From: Isoptericola sediminis
GTDB lineage: Bacteria; Actinomycetota; Actinomycetes; Actinomycetales; Cellulomonadaceae
Direction: 5' to 3'
NCBI RefSeq assembly: GCF_013085345.1
Contig: NZ_JABFAJ010000006.1
Span: 1-64,000, forward strand
Length of the DNA: 64,000 bases
The translations under genes and the position numbers were made by a program. This document shows, one piece after another, positions 32,822 through 42,189 of this stretch (positions are counted from its first letter, which is position 1; each line of letters opens with the position of its first letter). The notes under the pieces are model-generated. The model ran no database searches. It saw only the letters and a list, made by a program, of their open reading frames with translations, and was not told the origin of the DNA.

Positions 32822-33300
32822 TGTGGCGGAGTCGCCGGGCTGGTTGCGGTGCGGCAGAGATGTCCGGTAGACATCTGCGCAGTTCAAAGAGTGATCGGCG
32901 ACACGTCCTCCGCGTGCCAGCCCGGAAACCGCGCTCCTCGCGCTCGTGTTCCAACAGGACGACGGGCCATGCGCCGACTGAAGTGCACAGGGCGGTCGAG
33001 GGCCCTCAGTCTCCTCATGCGTCCGGACTCCGTCGGCCGGCGCCCAAGGAACGCCGAACCTTCGTGACATCGGGGAACAGAACTGCGGAGAGCTGCCCTC
33101 AATGCTCTGACGCAGCATCGCAGCCCCACGACCTCACGGCACTAGCCTTCGGGGCGCCCGACCCTGTCGACTGTGGGTGCGAAACCTGGGTCGTCGTCGC
33201 TTGTCAACCGGATCGTCGCACCACGTGTGGGTTAGGCGAGATGGTCGACAGCGGACGTGTCGGCACCCGGCATGTCAGAGGTTCATGGGACAGTGCCGAC
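32822..33300. other. Left junction of the defence island, no gene seen
   Basis: 479 bp between the PepSY gene and the methyltransferase. Open frames here are short and lack family character. G+C visibly falls towards the right end. GACAGT six bases before GTG 33301 could be a -10 for a leaderless methyltransferase mRNA. No tRNA, integrase or flanking direct repeat is recognisable. Confidence 0.5.
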
Positions 33301-34611
33301 GTGACTTCGAACATCAGCGGCGACGGCCAGCCAACCGTCATCGACCTGTTCAGCGGTGCTGGCGGCCTCGCAGAAGGCTTCCGTCAAGCTGGCTACACGA
33401 TACTCGCGGGCGTTGACAACGACCCAGACGCTATTGCAACATTTCGGACAAACTTCCCCAAAGCCAGTTCGATTATCGGGGACATCCGAGATGCGGAGGT
33501 AAGGCGCAAGAGCGTTGAAGCCGGGCGCTGCGTGGATGTAGTCGTCGGAGGACCGCCTTGCCAGGCATTCTCCCAGGTCCGGAATCACTCCCGGATAATC
33601 GATGATCCGAGGAACTCGCTATACCGGGAATTTGTCCGTGTAGTTGGCGAACTTGAACCCCGTGCATTCGTGATGGAGAACGTGCAAGGCATGGCCCAGA
33701 TGGGTGTCAAGGAGCAGGTGATCCATGACCTGGCTCTCGCGGGCAAGTATGAGGTCACTGCCCAGCTCCTCGATGCCGCAGACTTTGGGGTGCCTCAAAC
33801 ACGGAAGCGGCTCATCTTTATTGGCATCCATCGTGACACGGGAGAACTGCCACCTACAATAGAGGGCTCGGGTGCCAGTGTCGCTTTAACCCTGCTCAAG
33901 GACAGTGTCGATGACCCACGCTATCGCCTTGCCCTGCGCGACGACGTCGTTGCTGAAGAACTGTTAACACGCCTACAGGATCCAGAGGACGTTGGTATTG
34001 TCTCGGCGAGGCAGGCCATTGGTGATCTTGAATTCCTCGCGTCCGGTCGGACGGATGATACGAGCCCAACCGTCGCCTTAGGAGCACCCTTCTCGGCCTA
34101 TCAGAGAAGAATGCGCGATGCCCCGATCGTTGCGAATCTCCGAGTCCCTCGCATAAATCGAGACACAGAACTTCGGCTCGACGGAATCCCAGCTGGTGGG
34201 AACTATCGCGACCTCTCGGACGCGCTCATGTCGCGCTACTTGACTGGCCAGAAATGGGGCCCTAGCACGGGTTCAGAACTTCTAGCGCGCAAACACTATT
34301 ACGCCTATCGGAGGCTACATCCCGAGCTCTGGGCGTGGACGCTCAATACCAAGGCGGATGCCGTATACCACTACTCAGCATTGCGTGCGCTAAGTGTGCG
34401 CGAGTTCTGTCGACTGCAGTCTTTCCCGGATCACTATACGGTCACAACAGATCCCCGACGGGGCGAGATTCCTGGGCGCGTCCCCAACGGCGCGGCGCAT
34501 AGTCGATACCGTCAGATTGGGAACGCTGTCCCTCCCCTACTGGCTAAGGCCATCGCGACGTCGATCCGCGACCTAATCCCCAGCCGATTGTCGCTGAGCG
34601 CACTGAGCTGA
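33301..34611 (+). CDS. DNA (cytosine-5-)-methyltransferase
   Basis: 436 aa from GTG 33301; an in-frame ATG at 33241 is the alternative. All key C5-MTase motifs are present: I DLFSGAGGLAEGF, IV with catalytic Cys GGPPCQAFSQV, VI EPRAFVMENV, VIII PQTRKRLIFIG, a target-recognition region around 240-350 and the IX-X end RLQSFPDHY/RQIGNAVPPLLA. It transfers methyl groups to cytosine in a specific site; the site is not predictable. Lower GC and different codon use than neighbours indicate recent acquisition. It lies 18 bp before the putative cognate nuclease. Confidence 0.93.
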   Translation: MTSNISGDGQPTVIDLFSGAGGLAEGFRQAGYTILAGVDNDPDAIATFRTNFPKASSIIGDIRDAEVRRKSVEAGRCVDVVVGGPPCQAFSQVRNHSRIIDDPRNSLYREFVRVVGELEPRAFVMENVQGMAQMGVKEQVIHDLALAGKYEVTAQLLDAADFGVPQTRKRLIFIGIHRDTGELPPTIEGSGASVALTLLKDSVDDPRYRLALRDDVVAEELLTRLQDPEDVGIVSARQAIGDLEFLASGRTDDTSPTVALGAPFSAYQRRMRDAPIVANLRVPRINRDTELRLDGIPAGGNYRDLSDALMSRYLTGQKWGPSTGSELLARKHYYAYRRLHPELWAWTLNTKADAVYHYSALRALSVREFCRLQSFPDHYTVTTDPRRGEIPGRVPNGAAHSRYRQIGNAVPPLLAKAIATSIRDLIPSRLSLSALS

Positions 34612-34629
34612 AAGGACGTCGAATAACAA

Positions 34630-35688
34630 GTGCGAGCATTTGGTGCAGAGAACCGAAAGAGATTGCTCGATCAGTACTTTGATTCTGAGACCCCTGGCGA
34701 ACTCACGGCGGAATCAGCCTGGCGACACCTCTACCGGCTGCTAATGTGGATCGATCAAACGATCGGCCTTGCTCACTGCTACGAGAGCGACAAATGTCAG
34801 CCGGGTCGCCCCTGGTATGCACGGTCGTTAGTCTTCCACAAGTGGCTCTCGGCTCAGTTTGGCGTGGCGCCTCGAGCACTCGGGGATGAGATTGACTGGC
34901 TGTTCGATGCGGCCAGCGGTGACCTGGCGCGCGAGGCCGAGGGACGAGCGGCTGCTTTACAGGAGCGCTCGAAAGTTCAGCGGGAGCCGTACGTCAACGA
35001 CGATATGCCGTGGCCTGGTGAAGACCCCGAGTTCGCGTCAGTTATTGAGAATGCTCTAGTTGAGGAACTAGAGCGAGCAGTCTCGCAGCCCCTAGCGCCG
35101 AAGCTTGCCGAGATTGCACGTGCTTACATGACTAGCGAGAATAAGCGCAAGAACTTGGTAGGCGAAGGATTTGAGGACGCGCTAGCTGCGATCCTTCGGC
35201 GATTGCCAAATATCGAAAGTAGATACGAAGTCTTCGTTCGACCGTCATTACATGAGCTCCCGGGGTTCAACGGGCCACGAGGCAGAGAGAAGACACGCAA
35301 GGTCGATCTTGCTCTAGTTCGCCGGACAGACCAATGGCGCATACTGGTAAGCTGTAAATGGTCGGTTCGTAGTGATCGAGAAGAGCAGTTTGCGACTGAC
35401 TTCGACAATTATGCGCATCTCGAATCCCTCGGCGACTCTTTCGGATACGTTCTCATTACAAACGAGTTTGACCCTGCACGTCTTGCAGCCGCATGCGAAA
35501 TGCGAAAGCTCAATAGCAGCATGTTTACTGATGTTGTTCACGTAAATCCGGCTGGCCCACGCGCCGTCTATGAAGCCCCATCCTTGGCAAGGAAGCGACC
35601 CTCAACAGGCGCCGCCAGAGCGCTAGAGTACATAGACGCGGGACGTGTTTCGAGCTTAGCCACATGGCTATCAAGCTTGGAGAGCTAG
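34630..35688 (+). CDS. Putative PD-(D/E)XK restriction endonuclease partner of the methyltransferase
   Basis: 352 aa. No named restriction family is recognised. An N-terminal helical half (SAWRHLYRLLMWIDQTIGLAHCYESD) precedes a likely PD-(D/E)XK core at ~215-260: EKTRKVDLALVRRTDQWRILVSCKWSVRSDRE, i.e. Asp in VDLAL and a Ser-Cys-Lys in place of the usual (D/E)xK. A strand and helix then follow (FGYVLITNEFDPARLAAACEM). GTG 34630 has AAAGGA upstream and sits 18 bp after the methyltransferase stop, the usual type II R-M layout. Assignment rests on context plus this motif. Confidence 0.65.
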   Translation: MRAFGAENRKRLLDQYFDSETPGELTAESAWRHLYRLLMWIDQTIGLAHCYESDKCQPGRPWYARSLVFHKWLSAQFGVAPRALGDEIDWLFDAASGDLAREAEGRAAALQERSKVQREPYVNDDMPWPGEDPEFASVIENALVEELERAVSQPLAPKLAEIARAYMTSENKRKNLVGEGFEDALAAILRRLPNIESRYEVFVRPSLHELPGFNGPRGREKTRKVDLALVRRTDQWRILVSCKWSVRSDREEQFATDFDNYAHLESLGDSFGYVLITNEFDPARLAAACEMRKLNSSMFTDVVHVNPAGPRAVYEAPSLARKRPSTGAARALEYIDAGRVSSLATWLSSLES

Positions 35689-35864
35689 GTAGCATTGCGG
35701 TGCCTTACGGCGTGATCTGCGTGATGACGATTGGCCACTGCGAGGACTGCACCTGCGGTAGAGTATTGATCGTCGTCTTCTTCGTTTGCATTTTCTCACC
35801 GGCTTGAGGGTCGCCTTCTGCCCGATATAACGCCTGCTTCTTCGAGAAGAGAATGTCGGGGCCC

Positions 35865-37640
35865 TCAGGATGGCATTTCGGGCAACTCGTCCAGGTCCTG
35901 GTCGTAGTTTTCGCCAAGCTGCCATCGCGCGCGTTCGCCTGCCATGGCAGAGACTGACTCGCCGGGAAAGCTCCATATCCGCGCAACGCTACTCGCCAAA
36001 TTCCGCTGTCGGCACTCAATTGATTGGGGACCCCATGCTTCATACTCGAGGAGATCTCGCGTCAGCAAGATGTCGGAGTCGGCATAGGCTTTGACCTTCT
36101 TCGTTTCGAATGCGCCATTCTTGATTGACGTGTTCAGTCGCTTGCCAAGGAGGGTAAGGTTTCCTATGCGATTAATCAACTGCGCGTGATTATCCCACTT
36201 GGGAATGATTGGGTTCTGCGGGTAAATGTGCTCAACGTGCACCCTGTCGCTCAGTTCGACTGCAACTTCCTGGGTTTCCCGTCTGGCGTGTTCGAGTTCG
36301 CGTAGTAGATATCTCGCAGTTGAGATCCGGCTAATGCTTGCATGTGAAAACTTGGCGGTGAATTCTTCTGCATCTGGCGAGAACTCGCGGAGCTTGGCGA
36401 TGGCGCTACCGAACTCGCGATCTTTGCGTAGTTCGGCTGCGACAGAGTAAATTCTTGATTCGAGTGCAGTCGATTCACGGCCGCCGATCACGGTGTGCCG
36501 GACGTAGAGCGTAGTTAGGGCGCCAGCGAGCTTGCGGAGATCGCTCTTGTTGCCGCTCTGTTCGGTCACGGAATACCCCGCCAAAAGTGCGGGAAGAGTG
36601 ACCTTTGCTCCAAGCATCCGAATTCCTTCTAGTAACCTTTTTAGTTCCTCGTCGTCATCGCGGGCTTTTGCGAGGTCCCGATAGAGGGGTGCCGCCTCTT
36701 CCAATTCGGCTGAGAATGCTACCGACTCGATTTGCTCCTGCGTGATAGTGCTCTTGATTTCTCGATACAGTTTCCGCGCTTTCACATCTCCCCTTTGACT
36801 GACCCAAAAGTGGCGCAGATACTCGTCAACGGAGGTCTCATCTGCTATCGAAAGAACCGTTTGCCATGCCGCTACGACGCGCTGCCTGGCCTCCGGGCCC
36901 TTGGCTCGCCTCATCAAAAGATTGCGAAGGAGGTCGGGTGTAGAAAGTCCGATTCCGCGATCATTCAATGTCTCGAATACCGTCGCGGCATTGTCTTCAT
37001 CGCTCGAGTAGACAATGACTAGAGACATGTGGTTGCAGAGCACATTAGAAAGCCGCAGATTTCTTTTGAATCCTTCTTCGCCGCCGCCGGCCCGGCTCTC
37101 TTCATCGGCAACTTTCTGGGCAAAGTATTGTCGGGCTTTTCTGACGAGACCGTGAGATTTCAGTCTGGGCTTCGGTCCCGCCTCGTTGCCTACACGTTCT
37201 TCCTGTACCTCGCTTCTGAAAAAGTCCCGGTCATAGATATTGAGTGTAATTACGGGCGCTGCCTCGCCGGTGGCATCGTCGTGATCCGAAATGTACTTGC
37301 TCTGTAGTCTCGTTGCTGCGTCGGCTTTGTACTGTCGGCGGGCGTCGCGTAATGCGGACAGTAGAATTGTCGCAGTAGCAAGGCGCTGCTGGCCATCGAG
37401 GAGCAGATTTGTGGCTCCGCCAGTAACGAGTACGGCAGATCCGAGGAAGTACTCCTGGCTATCTATGTTATTGCCTGGATAGGCCTGCTCGAATCCGAGT
37501 AGATCGTGCCAGAATGCTTCGATTTCGTCTGAGCCCCACGAATATGAGCGCTGCCACTCAGGCACTTCGATGCGAGGGCTTGTGGTGCTTAGGAGCGTGC
37601 CGATGGTCTGTCGGTTGGCGTCGTAGCGTTGCTCAGGCAT
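35865..37640 (-). CDS. GmrSD-like type IV restriction enzyme (DUF262-DUF1524/HNH)
   Basis: 591 aa single-chain protein. The N-terminal DUF262 domain shows the nucleotide-binding DGQQRLATATILL motif (residues 82-86) and FETLNDRGIGLSTPDLLRNLL. The C-terminal DUF1524 domain carries an HNH nuclease: VEHIYPQNPIIPKWDN, then NRIGNLTLLGKRLNTSIKN. Relatives such as GmrSD and SspE use NTP-sensing DUF262 to restrict modified phage DNA. TACATT six bases before ATG 37640 suggests a leaderless mRNA. It is convergent with the R-M pair and of similar low GC. Confidence 0.9.
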   Translation of the reverse strand: MPEQRYDANRQTIGTLLSTTSPRIEVPEWQRSYSWGSDEIEAFWHDLLGFEQAYPGNNIDSQEYFLGSAVLVTGGATNLLLDGQQRLATATILLSALRDARRQYKADAATRLQSKYISDHDDATGEAAPVITLNIYDRDFFRSEVQEERVGNEAGPKPRLKSHGLVRKARQYFAQKVADEESRAGGGEEGFKRNLRLSNVLCNHMSLVIVYSSDEDNAATVFETLNDRGIGLSTPDLLRNLLMRRAKGPEARQRVVAAWQTVLSIADETSVDEYLRHFWVSQRGDVKARKLYREIKSTITQEQIESVAFSAELEEAAPLYRDLAKARDDDEELKRLLEGIRMLGAKVTLPALLAGYSVTEQSGNKSDLRKLAGALTTLYVRHTVIGGRESTALESRIYSVAAELRKDREFGSAIAKLREFSPDAEEFTAKFSHASISRISTARYLLRELEHARRETQEVAVELSDRVHVEHIYPQNPIIPKWDNHAQLINRIGNLTLLGKRLNTSIKNGAFETKKVKAYADSDILLTRDLLEYEAWGPQSIECRQRNLASSVARIWSFPGESVSAMAGERARWQLGENYDQDLDELPEMPS

Positions 37641-37646
37641 CTTGCC

Positions 37647-37652
37647 AATGTA
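37647..37652 (-). promoter_or_regulatory. -10 hexamer TACATT, leaderless start of the GmrSD-like gene
   Basis: On the minus strand TACATT, six bases, then ATG 37640, with no Shine-Dalgarno. Confidence 0.55.
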
Positions 37653-37819
37653 GAGCCTGGGACTTAGCTGTGGCTAGCGACACAGCGGCCGGACTTCCTG
37701 AGAGTCGGGGAATCGGTTTCGCATCGCATCGAATGTTGCTTGCGCGTCGCGGTCAAGGAAGGAGGGGCGACGGAGCCCGGGCTGGGGGTTGGCGGCTAGC
37801 GCTTGTTGCCGGCCTGTGC

Positions 37820-39046
37820 TCAGCCCCGCCCGTCGTCAGCCAACGCCTCGTCGACCCCGTGCTCCACGAGCGACCCGAGCGGCGGGTTCGTCCACTCCTC
37901 GACCAGCGCCACGGCGAGCGCCAGCACGACGACGCCCGCGCCCACCAGAGGCACCGACCGCACGTCGACGAGCGCCACCAGCAGCGCGCCGAGCCCGGAG
38001 CCGCCGGCGATCCCCAGGTTGAACAGCGAGGAGGAGATCGCCTGCCCCATGTTCGTCCCGCGCGGTGACACCAGCAGCACGCGGTGGGCGAGCACGGGCG
38101 GCACGGTGGAGAACGAGCAGCCGAACAGCGCCAGGAACGCCACCGCGGCCGCGGGTGTGGTCCCGAACGCCCACAGCCCGAGCAGCGCCACGACGAGCAC
38201 GCCGAGCCCGACGAGCAGCGCTCCGACGGGCCACCGGTCGAGGACCCGTCCAATGATCAGCGCGCCCACCACCCCGGCACCGCCCTGCAGCAGGAGCAGC
38301 CCCGGCAGGTCGGACTGGGTGAACCCGGCGACGTCGATGAGGAACTGGGTCACGAACGTGATGACCCCGAACGAGCCCGTCACGGCGAGCACGGTGACGA
38401 CCATGACGGACACGTACCGGCGCATCGAGGGGAACGGCGCCTCGCTCGCCCCACCGGACCGCGGCGACACCGACGGGAACAGCACGATGACGACGACCAT
38501 GATGAGCGCGGAGAACAGCGCGACGGCCGCGAAGGACCACCGCCACGACGTCGCTTCGCCGAGCCAGGTCCCGGCCGGCACCCCGAGCACCGGCCCCAGA
38601 GAGTTGCCGACGGCGAGCCGGGCCATCGCCTTGCCGCGCACGCCCGGCGGGAACAGCCCGGCGGTGGCGGGCACGACGGCGACCCAGAACAGTGCCTGGG
38701 CCAGCGCGGTGACGACGCGCGCCGCCAGGAGCTGCTCGTACGACGGCGTCAGCGCGGCCCAGAGGGTCGCCAGCGCCGCGAGGCCGGCACAGGCGGCGAG
38801 CACCCACCGTCGCTGCAGGTGCCGGGTCACGTGCGCCAGTGGCACGGAGGACACGAGCACGACCAGCGCGTAGACCGTCACGAGCAGCCCGATCGCGGAG
38901 GTGGTGCGGTCCAGGTCCGGCGCCATGAGGGTGAGCAGGCCCGCGGGGAGCTGTTCGACGGTGACGAACAGGAACGTCGAGGACGCCATCGCCAGCAGGA
39001 TGATGGTGGCGCGGCGGGGATCGACGGTGATTCCTGCGGTAGTCAT
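37820..39046 (-). CDS. MFS transporter (DHA1-type efflux)
   Basis: 408 aa, twelve predicted helices. The motif-A-like segment HVTRHLQRRWVLAA between TM2 and TM3 and the antiporter-type motif region LGVPAGTWLGEATSWRWSFAA after TM5 are consistent with drug/sugar efflux (AraJ/YdhP-like). The substrate is unknown. TAGAAT seven bases before ATG 39046 suggests leaderless transcription. It marks the return to high GC right of the defence island. Confidence 0.87.
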   Translation of the reverse strand: MTTAGITVDPRRATIILLAMASSTFLFVTVEQLPAGLLTLMAPDLDRTTSAIGLLVTVYALVVLVSSVPLAHVTRHLQRRWVLAACAGLAALATLWAALTPSYEQLLAARVVTALAQALFWVAVVPATAGLFPPGVRGKAMARLAVGNSLGPVLGVPAGTWLGEATSWRWSFAAVALFSALIMVVVIVLFPSVSPRSGGASEAPFPSMRRYVSVMVVTVLAVTGSFGVITFVTQFLIDVAGFTQSDLPGLLLLQGGAGVVGALIIGRVLDRWPVGALLVGLGVLVVALLGLWAFGTTPAAAVAFLALFGCSFSTVPPVLAHRVLLVSPRGTNMGQAISSSLFNLGIAGGSGLGALLVALVDVRSVPLVGAGVVVLALAVALVEEWTNPPLGSLVEHGVDEALADDGRG

Positions 39047-39053
39047 CGAATCG

Positions 39054-39059
39054 ATTCTA
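39054..39059 (-). promoter_or_regulatory. -10 hexamer TAGAAT, leaderless start of the MFS gene
   Basis: On the minus strand TAGAAT, seven bases (within TCGAATCGA, a small palindrome), then ATG 39046. Confidence 0.5.
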
Positions 39060-39114
39060 CGAGTGGGTGAGAAGCCCGGTCGACCGCACGGTCAGGGCGT
39101 CGGACGCGGGACGG

Positions 39115-39684
39115 TCAGGGACGCTGCCAGTCGGTGTCGAGCATCCCGTAGACCAGGGTGTCGGTCCACTCGCCCTTGGACCACCAGTCCGCGCGCAGGA
39201 ACCCCTCGCGCTGCATCCCGACCCGCTCGCAGAGCTTCGCCGAGGCGGTGTTGCGGGCGTCGAGCTGCGCGACCACCCGGTGCATCCGGTACCGGTCGAA
39301 CGCGATCCCCAGCAGCGACCGCAGCGCCTCGGTGGCGTACCCGTGGCCGGTGTACCGGGGGTTGAACGCCCACCCGACCTCGCCGCGCGAGGCCGTGTCC
39401 CCCGTCGTCCACAGGGCGATGTCGCCGACGACCGTGCCCTCGTGCTCGACCACGAGCGCCAGCGCCGACCCCGGCCCGTCGACGCCGGTGCGCAGCATCC
39501 GCCGCGCCACGTTGACCTCGGCCTCCTCGCGCGTCCACGGCTCCTCGAGCAGGAACCGCGCGACCTCGGGGTCGCTGTAGTACGCGAGCATCGGCTCGAC
39601 GTCGTCCTCCCGGTAGGTGCGCAGCACCAGGCGGCTCGTCCGCACAGGCAGGACGGCTCGCGGGGGAGAGGGCGGCTCGGTCAC
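39115..39684 (-). CDS. RimJ/RimL-type GNAT acetyltransferase
   Basis: 189 aa from GTG 39684, with TAGGGT eight bases upstream. Typical RimJ/L features: RTSRLVLRTYREDDVEPMLAYYSDPEVARFL, GEVGWAFNPRYTGHGYATEALRSLLGIAF (acetyl-CoA loop) and LDARNTASAKLCERVGMQREGFLRADWWSKGEWTDTLVYGML. The family acetylates protein N-termini or small amines; the target is unknown. Confidence 0.87.
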   Translation of the reverse strand: MTEPPSPPRAVLPVRTSRLVLRTYREDDVEPMLAYYSDPEVARFLLEEPWTREEAEVNVARRMLRTGVDGPGSALALVVEHEGTVVGDIALWTTGDTASRGEVGWAFNPRYTGHGYATEALRSLLGIAFDRYRMHRVVAQLDARNTASAKLCERVGMQREGFLRADWWSKGEWTDTLVYGMLDTDWQRP

Positions 39685-39789
39685 GGTGAGGAACCCTAAC
39701 CCGCGGGGGCGGCACTCACCCGACGTGTCACGACTGGTGGCGCGCGAAATTCCTTGGCGTGATCGCCACCGCCCGGTCATGGTGGAGTC

Positions 39790-40959
39790 ATGCACTGGCG
39801 CATCGTCGAGGCCCCGCACGTGGACTCCCTCGACCACCCGGACTCCTGGGCCTACCGCGGGATCGCGGAGGTCGAGCGCCGGGTCGCGCTCGCCGACCGT
39901 GGCCTCCCCGACGGCGCACCCACCCCGGACGCGCTGCGGGCCGCCATGGCCGACCAGAGGTACCAGCGCCGGCACCGCGTCGTCGCGGTCGACGACGGTC
40001 TCGCGGCTGACGGTGCCCCGTCCGACGGCACCCCGTCCGACGGCGGTGCCCCGGAGGTGATGCAGGTCCTCGGCCACGGGCTGGTCATCTGCGACACCCA
40101 CGACAACCTCGACCTCGCGTTCGTGCACGTCGCCGTGCACCCCGACCACCGCGGCCGGGGGATCGGCCCCGCGCTGGCGGACGTCGTCGTCGACCGGGCT
40201 CGCGCCGAGGGTCGCACCCGCCTCATGGCCGAGGTCGAGTTCGGCGCCGAGCCGGCTGCCGACGCCCCGGACGCCGTCGTCGCCCCGACCGGCAACGGCC
40301 GCATCTCAGGTGACCTGCCCGGCCTGCACCTCGCCGGCTCCGCCGGCCTGGACCTGAAGATGATCGCCCGGCGCTCCGTGCTCGACCTGCCCGCGGCCGA
40401 CGACGTCCTCACCCGCCTCGAGCAGGAGGCGCGCGCCGCCGCGGGGTCGGAGTACCGGCTGCACGTCTGGCACGACGACATCCCTGACGAGTGGCTCGCC
40501 GGCTACGCCGCCCTCATCGAACGCCTCACCATCGACGAGCCGAACCCGGGCCTCGACCTCGAGCCCGAGCACTGGGACGCCGAGCGGCTGCGGTTCGAGA
40601 TCGAGCAGGGCCGGTCGGTGGGCCACCAGTTCGTCACCACCTGCGTCGAGCACGAGCCCACCGGCGAGCTCGTCGCGGCCACCCTGCTGGACCACGACCC
40701 GCAGCACCCGGCGTACTCCGAGCAGGAGACGACCGTCGTCATGCCGGAGCATCGCGGCCACCGGCTCGGCCTGCTGGTCAAGTGCGTCAACCTGCGCGAG
40801 CACGCCCGGCGCTGGCCCGGCGTCGAACGAATCTGGACCTGGAACAACGAGGACAACCCGTACATGCTGGCGATCAACATCGCGATGGGCTTCCGCCCGG
40901 CCGGCGGGTCGGCGCTGCTGGAGGCCGACCTCGCCGACGTCCGGTCGGTCTCCGGCTGA
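39790..40959 (+). CDS. Tandem GNAT acetyltransferase
   Basis: 389 aa with two GNAT halves. The first (~60-160) has the acetyl-CoA loop VAVHPDHRGRGIGPALADVVV. The second (~230-385) has TTVVMPEHRGHRLGLLVKCVNLREHARRWPGVERIWTWNNEDNPYMLAINIAMGFRP. The arrangement resembles mycothiol-synthase-like double GNAT proteins, but MshD identity is not claimed. The N-terminal half has a short Asp/Gly/Pro repeat (PSDG, encoded around 40017-40048). Divergent from the RimJ-like gene. Confidence 0.83.
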   Translation: MHWRIVEAPHVDSLDHPDSWAYRGIAEVERRVALADRGLPDGAPTPDALRAAMADQRYQRRHRVVAVDDGLAADGAPSDGTPSDGGAPEVMQVLGHGLVICDTHDNLDLAFVHVAVHPDHRGRGIGPALADVVVDRARAEGRTRLMAEVEFGAEPAADAPDAVVAPTGNGRISGDLPGLHLAGSAGLDLKMIARRSVLDLPAADDVLTRLEQEARAAAGSEYRLHVWHDDIPDEWLAGYAALIERLTIDEPNPGLDLEPEHWDAERLRFEIEQGRSVGHQFVTTCVEHEPTGELVAATLLDHDPQHPAYSEQETTVVMPEHRGHRLGLLVKCVNLREHARRWPGVERIWTWNNEDNPYMLAINIAMGFRPAGGSALLEADLADVRSVSG

Positions 40960-40990
40960 CGACCCGGGCGGCGGCCACGCAGCCCCGCCG

Positions 40991-42112
40991 CTACAGCCGG
41001 AACTCCGCCACGACGCCTGCGTGGTCCGAGGGCCAGAAGGGCGGCGCCCCCTGGAACGGCTGGTCACCGACGAGTTCGGCCTGGCCCCCGTCCGACCGCG
41101 CGGCCCCGCGGCCGAGGACCAGGTCGATCCGCTGGTCGAGCGTCGACACCGGGTTGTTGAGCGCCCCGGGGGCCAGCGGCGGCGTGTTCGAGCGCTGGCA
41201 GCAGGTGAAGCCCGCGCCCAGCACGTCCTCGTCCCAGGCGTCGCGGAGCTGACCCGGTGCGGTGAGCTGCTCGTAGGTCGTCGTGGTCGACCCGTCCGCG
41301 GCGGAGTTGAAGTCACCCACCGCGATGACGGTGCCACCGCGCGCCGGGCCGGCCAGGAGCTCGGCCGCCTGGGCCTGCTGGACCTCCGGGAAGGCCGCGA
41401 TCTCGAGGTGGGTGGTGACGAACCGGAACGGCTGCCGGTCCAGGGTCGCGTCGATGCTGGCCCACCCCCGGTCGAAGGAGATCTCACCGGCCGGGGAGTC
41501 GAAGGAGGCCTGTGCGGCGTACTGACCGCTGCGGGGGTTGTCCCAGCGCAGACCGGGTGTCTCGTCGTTGACGAGGATCACGTCCCGGTCGTCGAGCTGC
41601 ACCGTGCAGGTGATGAAGGGGGGCGTGGCGATCAGGCAGCCGGGAAGTGCCAGCGGGACCGGCCCGATCGAGGCGTTCTCCGACACCGCGGCCACGGAGT
41701 AGTCCAGGCCGCGCTGGTCGAGCGCCGTCTGGAGGATCGCCAGGAAGTCGTAACCGGGCCCTGCACCGACCCCGGTGGTGGTCCAGCGGGCGACCTCCTG
41801 CAGGCCGATGAGGTCCGGGTCCTTCGCCTCGATCTCGTCGGCGATGGCCTGGGCCCGGGCCGGGAAGTTCGTGTACTCCACCGTGGCGTACATCTGCGCC
41901 GCGGCCGTGACGAGCTGCTCCGGCGTCGTCGCGTCCAGGGCGGGGTCCAGGCTGGTTCCCACGTAGAGGTTCTGGGTCATGACCACCAGGTCGTCCCCGC
42001 CCTGCGTGGCCTGCGCGGGAGCCAGGGGGACGGCCGCGAGCAGGGCCACGCCCACGGCGGCCAGCAGCGCACGAACCCGGGGGTGCCGATGAGTCGGGAT
42101 GCTCCGTCGCAT
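40991..42112 (-). CDS. Secreted endonuclease/exonuclease/phosphatase-family protein
   Basis: 373 aa from ATG 42112. A signal peptide (LLAAVGVALLAAVPLAPAQATQ) is followed by an EEP fold: VVMTQNLYVGTSLD, LIGLQEVARW (metal Glu), FVTTHLEIA, VIAVGDFNSAAD (Asp/Asn) and the C-terminal PSDHAGVVAEF His. It may be a secreted DNase or phosphodiesterase; sequence alone does not choose. The next gene upstream on this strand, yihY-like, is separated by a 42-bp perfect palindrome. Confidence 0.87.
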   Translation of the reverse strand: MRRSIPTHRHPRVRALLAAVGVALLAAVPLAPAQATQGGDDLVVMTQNLYVGTSLDPALDATTPEQLVTAAAQMYATVEYTNFPARAQAIADEIEAKDPDLIGLQEVARWTTTGVGAGPGYDFLAILQTALDQRGLDYSVAAVSENASIGPVPLALPGCLIATPPFITCTVQLDDRDVILVNDETPGLRWDNPRSGQYAAQASFDSPAGEISFDRGWASIDATLDRQPFRFVTTHLEIAAFPEVQQAQAAELLAGPARGGTVIAVGDFNSAADGSTTTTYEQLTAPGQLRDAWDEDVLGAGFTCCQRSNTPPLAPGALNNPVSTLDQRIDLVLGRGAARSDGGQAELVGDQPFQGAPPFWPSDHAGVVAEFRL

Positions 42113-42189
42113 CACGTCCGCCTTTCGGGGAGGCCGGCTCGCTGCGCGGGGCGGCAGGGGCTCGGCGCGATCCATTCTGCGCCCCCACC

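Noticed and set aside
32822-33300. Integrase, tRNA or attachment site at the left edge of the low-GC island
   Set aside because: No cloverleaf, integrase fragment or direct repeat matching the right edge (37650-37820) was found by eye.
35705-36043. 112-residue minus-strand ORF containing CPKC, overlapping the 3' end of the GmrSD-like gene in another frame
   Set aside because: It overlaps a firm CDS, has a single unpaired CPxC, no ribosome-binding site and no recognised family. A frameshifted tail of the GmrSD-like gene is possible but unsupported.
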